A stretch of 9,731 bases of DNA from DASWHR01 sp036398095. GTDB taxonomy: Bacteria; Actinomycetota; AC-67. The notes below the pieces were generated by a model, which was not told the DNA's origin, ran no database searches, and saw nothing but the letters and a program-made list of their open reading frames with translations. Below, piece by piece: positions 1 through 5,211 of this stretch. How positions within the stretch are numbered: the stretch's first letter is position 1; every line of letters begins with the position of its first letter. Made by a program: the position numbers and the translations under genes. Location of the stretch: the NCBI GenBank assembly GCA_036398095.1, contig DASWHR010000036.1, positions 1 to 9,731 on the forward strand. Reading direction: 5' to 3'.

Positions 1-380
1 AACACGTAGCCGCCGATGTAGCTGGGAATGACCAACGGAAGCGCCGTGAGCACCGTCCAAGCGCGGCGTCCCGGCAGATCGGTTCTGGTCGTGAGCCAGG
101 CGAGCGGCACCGCGATCACGACCGCCGACGCGGTGACCGCAAGCGCAAGCAGCGAGGTGCGCACGAGCAGGCCGACCGTTCTCGCGTCGGCGACCGTATT
201 CCACACGCCGCTCGCGCCGAGCCCCCACGAGCGCACGACCAAATACAGCGCAGGCAGCGCGACCCCCGCTGCGACCGCCGCGCCGGCGATCGCCAGCCAC
301 GGCGGCGTGCGTCGGCCGCTACGCGTCCGGCCCTGCGGGGGCGCGGGACGCGCAGCGGCTTCGACCGCGGATGCCTCGAT
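1..380 (-). CDS. Iron(III) ABC transporter permease, FbpB/AfuB-like (3' part beyond window)
   Basis: Inner-membrane channel subunit of a ferric-iron uptake transporter, expected to work with the lipoprotein encoded just upstream. About 126 residues are visible and the rest lies beyond base 1. After a basic, proline-rich leader comes a first membrane segment (about residues 30-49, LAIAGAAVAAGVALPALYLV). A second hydrophobic stretch with PLAWLTTRTDLPGRR follows, then LPLVIPSYIGGYV, which is the typical pattern of FbpB/AfuB permeases. The frame is the same as that of the upstream lipoprotein gene and begins right after its TAG stop (390-392). There is no ATG, GTG or TTG between that stop and the first membrane segment. 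An ATC codon at 378-380 lies 6 bases after a Shine-Dalgarno AGGAG and is taken here as the start. The first conventional starts (TTG 240-242, GTG 234-236) would remove membrane segment 1. Family assignment is fairly sure; the start is not. Confidence 0.8.
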   Translation of the reverse strand, partial: MEASAVEAAARPAPPQGRTRSGRRTPPWLAIAGAAVAAGVALPALYLVVRSWGLGASGVWNTVADARTVGLLVRTSLLALAVTASAVVIAVPLAWLTTRTDLPGRRAWTVLTALPLVIPSYIGGYV

Positions 381-386
381 GACGAG

Positions 387-391
387 CTCCT
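387..391 (-). promoter_or_regulatory. Ribosome binding site of the permease, overlapping the upstream stop codon
   Basis: Reading the minus strand, the lipoprotein gene ends GTG TAG and is followed by GAG, so AGGAG is formed across the stop codon. Six bases later comes ATC (378-380), followed by the permease frame. This spacing is normal for translation initiation, which is why ATC is preferred as the start even though it is a rare initiation codon. The arrangement also suggests translational coupling to the lipoprotein gene. Confidence 0.5.
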
Positions 392-1415
392 ACACGATTC
401 CTTCGTCGCGAAGCATCGCCAAGGTCGCCTCGAGATCCGCCAGCTTGGACAGATCGATCGCCGGCGGCTCGAGCGAAGACAGCGGCGGCAGCGCGCCGGC
501 CGCCTGCACGCCCGCGGCCAAGGGATACTCGAACGTCTTCGTCGCGAAATAGGTTTGCGCGTCGGCGCCGAGCAGATACTCGATGAAGGTCGCGGCGGCC
601 TTGACGTTCTTCGACGAGGACAGGATGCCCGCGCCGGCGACATTGACCAGCGCGCCGGGATCGCCGCCCTTGAAGAAGTGGTTCGCAGCCTTCAGGCCCG
701 GTTGCTCTTTGAGCATCTGCACCAGGTAGTACTGGTTCACGAAGCCGACCTGAACCTCGCCTTTGGCGACGGCCTCGACGATCGCGCCGTTCTTCGGATA
801 CACGACCGCACCGTTGGCTTTGATGCCGCGCAGCCAGGCTCGCGCCGCCTCGTCGCCTTTCAAGATGCGCAGCCCGGTGACGAAGGCTTGGAACGAGGCG
901 TTGGTCGGCGCCCACCCGATCGTGCCTTTCCACTTCGCATCCGTGAACCCAAGGATCGTCGCCGGCAGGTCGGCCGGCGTCAGCGCCTCGGTGTTGTAGA
1001 CGACCACGCGCGCGCGTCCGGAGACGCCGACCCACCGGCCGGCCGCGGAGCGAAACCCGTCGGAAACCCGCTTCAGCAGCGCGTCGTCGAGGGTGGCGAG
1101 GCGGCCGTCGGCAGCGACCGCGCCCAGCGCGCCCGCATCCTGCGCGAAGAACACGTCGGCCGGCGAGTTGCCGCCCTCTTCAAGGATCTGTGCCGCCAGC
1201 TCGGCCGTGTCGCCGTAGCGGACGGCGAGCTTGATCGAAGGGTTGGCGGCCTCGAACTGAGTAAAGAGCGGCTCGACGAGATCCTTCTCGCGTCCCGAGT
1301 AGACGGTGATGGTCGTCGGCTTGTCGGCCCCGGTGTTCGCCGGCGAGGTCCCGCACGCGGACCCAAGCAACGCAAGTACGGCCGCTCCCAGCAGCAGCTT
1401 CGGTCGATAACGCAT
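390..1415 (-). CDS. Iron(III) ABC transporter substrate-binding lipoprotein (FbpA/FutA family)
   Basis: Captures ferric iron outside the membrane and hands it to the downstream permease. The protein has 341 residues, normal for the family. It begins with a basic N terminus, a hydrophobic stretch and a lipobox-like LLGSAC, so Cys21 is the probable lipidated residue. The mature part starts with ITVYSGRE (Tyr39). It continues with RYGDTAELAAQILEEG (Tyr67), DVFFAQDAGALGAV and RVVVYN (Tyr140), then FVNQYYL (Tyr229-Tyr230), where FbpA/FutA proteins carry the paired iron-binding tyrosines, and ends with ILSSSKN and FEYPL. The ATG is preceded by AAGGGGAG at a 5-base distance, which supports this start. 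A 19-bp palindrome lies 25 bases upstream and suggests metal control. A thiamine, phosphonate or other anion substrate is less likely given the tyrosine pattern, but the metal is inferred from family resemblance only. Confidence 0.9.
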   Translation of the reverse strand: MRYRPKLLLGAAVLALLGSACGTSPANTGADKPTTITVYSGREKDLVEPLFTQFEAANPSIKLAVRYGDTAELAAQILEEGGNSPADVFFAQDAGALGAVAADGRLATLDDALLKRVSDGFRSAAGRWVGVSGRARVVVYNTEALTPADLPATILGFTDAKWKGTIGWAPTNASFQAFVTGLRILKGDEAARAWLRGIKANGAVVYPKNGAIVEAVAKGEVQVGFVNQYYLVQMLKEQPGLKAANHFFKGGDPGALVNVAGAGILSSSKNVKAAATFIEYLLGADAQTYFATKTFEYPLAAGVQAAGALPPLSSLEPPAIDLSKLADLEATLAMLRDEGIV

Positions 1416-1440
1416 TCGTTCTCCCCTTCGTTCTCATGTG

Positions 1441-1459
1441 CTTAACAGAATCTGTCAAG
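1441..1459. promoter_or_regulatory. 19-bp near-perfect palindrome, candidate metal-regulator operator and -35 region
   Basis: The plus strand reads CTTAACAGA-A-TCTGTCAAG. The two 9-base arms are reverse complements except at one position. On the minus strand the site contains TTGACA (1458-1453), a perfect -35 hexamer facing the iron lipoprotein gene, whose ATG lies 25 bases beyond the palindrome. No convincing -10 box was found 16-18 bases downstream (GAGAAC there is poor). The site could be bound by a Fur-, DtxR/IdeR- or other dimeric repressor controlling iron uptake. The sequence does not match a consensus I can name with confidence, so the regulator is unknown. Confidence 0.55.
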
Positions 1460-1534
1460 GCATCTTTACATCCACAATTCCTACTCCTGCGGTCGGCTTT
1501 TGGCAAGGCCCGGGGGTGCTACCCGCGGGTGCGT

Positions 1535-1562
1535 TTGTCGCGGTTGTAAACTTTCGCGACAA
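1535..1562. promoter_or_regulatory. Inverted repeat TTGTCGCG-N12-CGCGACAA, candidate toxin-antitoxin operator/promoter
   Basis: Two perfect 8-base arms (1535-1542 and 1555-1562) are separated by 12 bases. They end 18 bases before the antitoxin ATG at 1581. The AT-richer spacer contains TGTAAACT (1546-1553), an extended -10-like element on the plus strand. No good -35 was seen. The antitoxin has a ribbon-helix-helix-like N terminus, a fold that commonly binds such paired sites, so autoregulation is the natural reading. It could also form an RNA hairpin if transcription starts upstream. Confidence 0.5.
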
Positions 1563-1580
1563 GGGTAAGATCATGGCACC

Positions 1581-2006
1581 ATGGCGACGGCGAAATCGCG
1601 TGTCATCAGTCTTCGGCTGAAAAGGGGGCCGGCGGCCCGGTTGGAGCGGCTGGCCCGGCTGTTTCGGCGATCCATGGGAGAGACGGCCGCCCTTCTGCTG
1701 GAAGAGAAGTTGAAGGAAGAGGAGTTTGCATTCATCGAGTTCCGGGATTCGACCGTCGGAAGGCAGGCCTGCGTCCAAGGATCCAGCCTGGCCGTCTGGG
1801 AAGTGGTCCTGGTTGCCGCCGACGCCGGCATGGACGCGGCCACAGTCGCACGGCTTCTTTCGTGGCCGATCCAGAAAGTTCAAGCGGCGCTTGCCTACGC
1901 GGCTGCCAACCCAGAGGAGATCGCTCCGATCGTCGATGAAGTTCGCGCGACGACGCTTGAGCACGTGCGAGCGACCATTCCCTGGGTGCAAGAGGTTGGG
2001 CGCTGA
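1581..2006 (+). CDS. DUF433-family antitoxin with ribbon-helix-helix-like N terminus
   Basis: Probable antitoxin of a type II toxin-antitoxin pair: it would bind and neutralise the PIN-like protein encoded next and repress its own promoter. The protein has 141 residues. Residues about 6-47 (SRVISLRLKRGPAARLERL and onward to EEKLKEEEF) look like a ribbon-helix-helix DNA-binding unit, with a short strand and two charged helices. Residues about 50-120 match the DUF433 pattern, with an initial FRDSTVGRQACVQGSSLAVWEV strand region, a helix-turn-helix-like DAATVARLLSWPIQKVQAALAYAAANPEEI and a closing helix. The ATG at 1581 has only a weak upstream AAGGG (1561-1565). An ATG at 1573 is in another frame. 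The gene overlaps or abuts the toxin gene. Base composition is visibly less GC-rich than the flanking selA and pst genes, in keeping with a mobile accessory module. The family call rests on pattern recognition. Confidence 0.75.
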   Translation: MATAKSRVISLRLKRGPAARLERLARLFRRSMGETAALLLEEKLKEEEFAFIEFRDSTVGRQACVQGSSLAVWEVVLVAADAGMDAATVARLLSWPIQKVQAALAYAAANPEEIAPIVDEVRATTLEHVRATIPWVQEVGR

Positions 2007-2368
2007 GCGGGCTTCGCCTGCTCCTGGACGAGCACATCTCGCCCCGCGTGGCCCACGCATTGCGACGCAACGGCATCGATGCGGCCGCGCTCCGCGAGTG
2101 GCACGAGGGAGCCTTCCTGGGACGTCGCGACGAAGACATTCTGGCTGCGGCGCTGAACGAAGATCGCGTGTTTGTGACCTACGATCTTCGGACCATCCCT
2201 CCAATGCTCAAACGGTTTGCCGTCCAGGGCGCGCTTCATGCCGGAGTCATCCTGGTGAACGTGGGAACCATCCTTCCTGGGGACGTGCGTCGTCTCACCC
2301 GCTCGCTCGGCCGGCTCGCGAAAGAGCAAGAAGGACTCAGGAACCAGGTGCTCTTCCTCACGAAGTGA
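1997..2368 (+). CDS. DUF5615 family PIN-like toxin
   Basis: Probable ribonuclease-type toxin partner of the DUF433 antitoxin. It starts with the family's hallmark LRLLLDEHISPRVAHALRRNGID, where the Asp-Glu pair (residues 11-12) provides early acidic residues of the PIN-like active site. It continues with GRRDEDILAAA (Asp45-Asp47) and VFVTYDLRTI (Asp63), which supply the remaining acidic positions, then a C-terminal HAGVILVNVG strand. Length is 123 residues, normal for the family. The start is uncertain. TTG at 1997 overlaps the antitoxin end by 10 bases. CTG at 2003 would give a CTGA four-base overlap and sits 7 bases after AGAGG (1991-1995). A GTG at 2048 would delete the conserved LLLDEH motif and is rejected. 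The toxic activity is inferred from the family and pairing. Confidence 0.75.
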   Translation, partial: WALSGLRLLLDEHISPRVAHALRRNGIDAAALREWHEGAFLGRRDEDILAAALNEDRVFVTYDLRTIPPMLKRFAVQGALHAGVILVNVGTILPGDVRRLTRSLGRLAKEQEGLRNQVLFLTK

Positions 2369-2375
2369 CCCGGCC

Positions 2376-2405
2376 GGGCGGCGCCCGCATCGAACGTCGC
2401 CGCCC
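2376..2405 (+). other. GC-rich stem-loop between toxin gene and selA
   Basis: GGGCGGCG (2376-2383) pairs perfectly with CGCCGCCC (2398-2405) around a 14-base loop. It starts 8 bases after the toxin stop and ends 20 bases before the selA GTG. No T-tract follows, so it is not a standard intrinsic terminator. It could separate the toxin-antitoxin transcript from selA, or act as a structured selA leader. No Shine-Dalgarno is visible in the 20 bases between the stem and the selA start. Confidence 0.4.
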
Positions 2406-2425
2406 GATCACGGTACGCTCAACGC

Positions 2426-3766
2426 GTGACCAGAGCCGATCTGCTCCGAAAGATCCCGCAAGTCGATGCAGTCCTGCGGGAAGCAGCCGTGCGCGATGTC
2501 GCCGCCTCGTTCGGTGATGTGGTGGCCGCTCGGATGGTCCGCGACGCGCTCGACGCCGCTCGGGCCGGCGCCGCCCGCGGAACCGAGCCACCGGACGCTT
2601 CGGCGATCGCGGCCGGCGTCGCCGCTCGGGCCGGCGCGCTGCACGCCTCGCGGCTGCGGCGCGCGATCAACGCGACCGGCGTGATCCTGCACACCAACCT
2701 CGGCCGCGCTCCGCTATCAGACGACGCGACACGCGCCGTCGCCGATGCGGCCGGCGCGACGCCGCTGGAATTCGACGTCGCCGCCGGCGAACGCGGCGCT
2801 CGCGCGCCGCTGGCCGCGTTTCTTGCCGCCGCGTTGACCGGCGCCGAAGCCGCGCACGTCGTCAACAACAACGCGGCCGCGCTGCTGCTGATGCTCGCGG
2901 CGATCGCGCGCGACCGCGAGGTGATCGTCGCGCGCGGCGAGCTGATCGAGATCGGCGGCGAGTTCCGGCTGCCGTCGATCATGGAGGCCTCCGGCGCGAT
3001 CCTGCGCGAGGTCGGCACGACCAACCGGACCCATGCGCGCGACTACCGCGGCGCGATCGGCGAACGCACCGGCGCGATCCTTCTGGTGCATCCCTCGAAC
3101 TATCGCGTCGTCGGCTTCACGGCCCAACCCGTCCCGGGCGACATCGCCGCAATCGCACGCGAGTCCGGCGTCCCGCTGCTCTACGACATCGGCAGCGGCC
3201 TGCTGGCCCCCGACGAGCGCCTCCCGGGCGAGCCCGACGCGCAGACCGCGCTGCGCGACGGTGCCGACCTGATCTGCTTCTCCGGAGACAAGTTGCTGGG
3301 CGGCCCGCAAGCGGGCGTGCTTGCCGGTCGCAAGGATCTGGTCGAGTCGTGCAAGCGGCATCCGATCGCCCGCGCCGTCCGCGCCGACAAGATGACGCTC
3401 GCCGCGATGGAGGCGACGCTGACGCAGATCGCACGCGGCGAACCGACGCCGGTCCAACGAATGCTCGGCGCCGACCTGAACGGCCTGCGTGTACGCGCCG
3501 AGGCGATCGCACGCGGCGTCGACGGGGCGCGCGTCGAAGACGGCGAGAGCGTCGCCGGCGGCGGCAGCGTCCCCGGCCACGGCATCCCATCCCCCATCGT
3601 GGCGATCGCCTGCGACAAGCCCGAACGCGTCGCGGCCGCGCTCCGCGCGAACGACCCGCCGATCATCGCGCGCGTGGACGCCGGACGGCTGATCGTGGAT
3701 CCGAGGACGGTCGATCCGTCCGACGATGCACAACTCGCCGCCGCGCTCGCGGCTACTCGCCCTTGA
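2426..3766 (+). CDS. selA: L-seryl-tRNA(Sec) selenium transferase (selenocysteine synthase)
   Basis: PLP enzyme that converts Ser-tRNA(Sec) to Sec-tRNA(Sec) using selenophosphate, in the cytoplasm. The protein has 446 residues, close to the usual 450-470. The N-terminal tRNA-binding part (RKIPQVDAVL) precedes RRAINATGVILHTNLGRAPL (from about residue 78). Next come HVVNNNAAALLL (about 144-155), ELIEIGGEFRLPSIMEASG and GTTNRTHARDY, a segment with LYDIGSGLL (252-260), then CFSGDKLLGGPQAG, where Lys289 is the expected PLP-binding lysine. HPIARAVRADKMTLAAMEATL and a C-terminal VARVDAGRLIVDPRTV-like end complete the fold. The start is GTG at 2426, without a clear ribosome binding site. Neither selB, selC nor selD is adjacent, although selB commonly follows selA. 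Its 3' end overlaps phoU by 14 bases on the opposite strand. An archaeal-like SelA paralog of unknown role cannot be fully excluded, but the conserved motifs favour true SelA. Confidence 0.93.
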   Translation: MTRADLLRKIPQVDAVLREAAVRDVAASFGDVVAARMVRDALDAARAGAARGTEPPDASAIAAGVAARAGALHASRLRRAINATGVILHTNLGRAPLSDDATRAVADAAGATPLEFDVAAGERGARAPLAAFLAAALTGAEAAHVVNNNAAALLLMLAAIARDREVIVARGELIEIGGEFRLPSIMEASGAILREVGTTNRTHARDYRGAIGERTGAILLVHPSNYRVVGFTAQPVPGDIAAIARESGVPLLYDIGSGLLAPDERLPGEPDAQTALRDGADLICFSGDKLLGGPQAGVLAGRKDLVESCKRHPIARAVRADKMTLAAMEATLTQIARGEPTPVQRMLGADLNGLRVRAEAIARGVDGARVEDGESVAGGGSVPGHGIPSPIVAIACDKPERVAAALRANDPPIIARVDAGRLIVDPRTVDPSDDAQLAAALAATRP

Positions 3767-4481
3767 CTTCGCTTTCGAGCTCGGGGTGGGACGCGTCCGT
3801 GAACTCGCGGAACTCACCGGTCAGCAGAAACGCGACTTGTTCGCCGATGTCGACCGCGTGATCGCCGACCCGCTCGAGCTGGCGGGACACGATCATGATC
3901 CGAAGCGCCCATTCGAGCAGTCCCGGATCACCGGCGCACGCCGCGACTTCTTTGGCCATGCCGCGGTTGATGCGATCGATCGGATCGTCCATGCTCGGCA
4001 ACTGCATCGCCAAATCCAAGTTGCGGTCGGCGAACGCTCGCAGCGCCGCCGTCACCATCCGCTCGGCAATGGCCGCCATCTCTCCGATGCTCTCCATCAT
4101 GGTCGCGCTGGTCGGAAGCGAGGCGGTCAGCTTGACCGCCTTCGCCAGGTTGACGGCCATGTCGCCGATCCGCTCCAAGTGCAGGTTGATGTGGATCATC
4201 GCCGACAGCAATCGAAGATCCGACGCGACCGGCGTCTGCAACGCGAGCAACTCCAGAATGCCGCGGTCGATCAAGATGTAGAGACGGTCGATCTCGTCGT
4301 CGCCGGCGATGACCTCTTCGGCGAGGATCGCGTTGCGGTCGAGCACGGCGCGGACCGACTTCGACAGCAGCGCGAGCGCACGCTCGCCTTCGAGGATGAG
4401 CTGCGTTTCGACGAATCCAAGTTGATCGTGAAAGTGCTTGCGCGCTTCTACCATAGGAACTCCGGAGACATTTCTCTTCAT
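3753..4481 (-). CDS. phoU: Phosphate transport regulator PhoU
   Basis: Cytoplasmic helical protein that links the PstSCAB transporter to the phosphate-sensing kinase and keeps the regulon off when phosphate is plentiful. The protein has 242 residues, slightly longer than the usual 215-235. Two PhoU repeats are visible. The first carries HLERIGDMAVNLAKA (Glu103, Asp107) and the second QLERVGDHAVDIGEQ (Glu203, Asp207), which are the metal-binding E-x3-D motifs. The ATG at 4481 is one base after the regulator's stop codon and has GGAGG six bases upstream, inside the regulator's last codons. An in-frame ATG at residue 10 also has GGAG five bases upstream and is a credible alternative start, because family members usually begin near its VEARKHFHDQL. 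It is the last gene of the pst operon seen here. Confidence 0.95.
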   Translation of the reverse strand: MKRNVSGVPMVEARKHFHDQLGFVETQLILEGERALALLSKSVRAVLDRNAILAEEVIAGDDEIDRLYILIDRGILELLALQTPVASDLRLLSAMIHINLHLERIGDMAVNLAKAVKLTASLPTSATMMESIGEMAAIAERMVTAALRAFADRNLDLAMQLPSMDDPIDRINRGMAKEVAACAGDPGLLEWALRIMIVSRQLERVGDHAVDIGEQVAFLLTGEFREFTDASHPELESEVKGE

Positions 4482-4482
4482 C

Positions 4483-5211
4483 TTACGCCTCCGCGGGCCG
4501 ATGCTCGCTGTTGGCGTTCGGAACGGTCCCCGCGGCGTCTTCGAACTTGTAGCCGAGGCCGCGGACCGTCTTCAGGAAGCTCGGCCGGTGGGGGTCGTGC
4601 TCGATCTTTTGTCGAAGCCGCTTCACGTGCACGTCCAGCGTGCGAGTGTCACCGACGTATTCCGGGCCCCACACCTCGTGGATCAGGGTCTGCCGCGTCA
4701 CCAGGCGGCCGGCGCGCGCCATCAGCGAATGGAGCAACTCGAACTCTTTGGGCGGCACCTCGACGCGGTCACCGTTGATGCGGACCTCGTGCGCCTCGAC
4801 GTCGACGACGACCGGCCCGACCTCAAGGACCGAAGAGACCGGCTGAACGATGCCCGTCGTGCGGCGCGACACCGCCCGGACCCGAGCGATCAGCTCGCGC
4901 ATCGAAAACGGCTTGGTCACGTAGTCGTCGGCGCCCAGCTCCAAGCCGGTCACCTTGTCGGCTTCGCTGTCCTTGGCGGTGATGATGATGATCGGAACCT
5001 GCGACTGCGAGCGGATCGCCTTGCAGATGTCCAGACCGGACACCTCGGGCAGCATCAGGTCCAGCAGCACGACGTCGGCGCCCCCTGCGCGAAAACGCTC
5101 CAGCGCTTCCCGTCCGTCGCGCGCCGTCACGACGCGAAACCCTTCGCGTTCGAGCCCGTAGCGCAGCGCCTCGCGCAGCGTCTCTTCGTCTTCGACCAGC
5201 AGCACTCTCAC
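4483..5211 (-). CDS. phoB: OmpR-family response regulator of the phosphate regulon (PhoB/RegX3-like)
   Basis: DNA-binding activator expected to switch on phosphate-scavenging genes, including this operon, when phosphorylated by the kinase encoded just upstream. The protein has 242 residues. The receiver domain (1-118) has the acidic pair Glu7-Asp8, phospho-acceptor Asp51 in LLDLMLPEVSG, Thr78 in IIIITAK and Lys100 in DDYVTKPFS. The winged-helix domain (about 128-224) contains PPKEFELLHSLMARAGRLVTR, EVWGPEYVGDTRTLDVHVKRLRQKIE and TVRGLGYKFE, closest to RegX3-type regulators. A short polar tail follows. The GTG start forms a GTGA four-base overlap with the kinase stop, so the two are translationally coupled. 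Assignment to the phosphate regulon relies on its location within the pst operon. Confidence 0.93.
   Translation of the reverse strand: MRVLLVEDEETLREALRYGLEREGFRVVTARDGREALERFRAGGADVVLLDLMLPEVSGLDICKAIRSQSQVPIIIITAKDSEADKVTGLELGADDYVTKPFSMRELIARVRAVSRRTTGIVQPVSSVLEVGPVVVDVEAHEVRINGDRVEVPPKEFELLHSLMARAGRLVTRQTLIHEVWGPEYVGDTRTLDVHVKRLRQKIEHDPHRPSFLKTVRGLGYKFEDAAGTVPNANSEHRPAEA

Larger units (their letters stand above)
1416..1580. other. Divergent intergenic region between iron lipoprotein and antitoxin genes
   Basis: This 165-base gap is the only sizeable non-coding stretch. It holds the lipoprotein ribosome binding site (AAGGGGAG at 1421-1428, minus strand), the 19-bp palindrome at 1441-1459, a perfect 10-bp palindrome ACCCGCGGGT at 1521-1530 flanked by a GGGTGC direct repeat, and the 8+8 inverted repeat at 1535-1562. 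It must carry two divergent promoters, but neither has a complete sigma-70-like pair that I can see. Confidence 0.5.

Noticed and set aside
2369..2425. tRNA-Sec (selC) between the toxin gene and selA
   Set aside because: The 57 bases are too short for a tRNA of about 95 bases and show only one stem with no cloverleaf or CCA-end pattern.
2717..3817. Long open frame on the minus strand opposite selA
   Set aside because: It mirrors the codon bias of a high-GC gene, has low-complexity Arg/Ala/Asp-rich sequence and no family motif, and selA on the plus strand is unmistakable.
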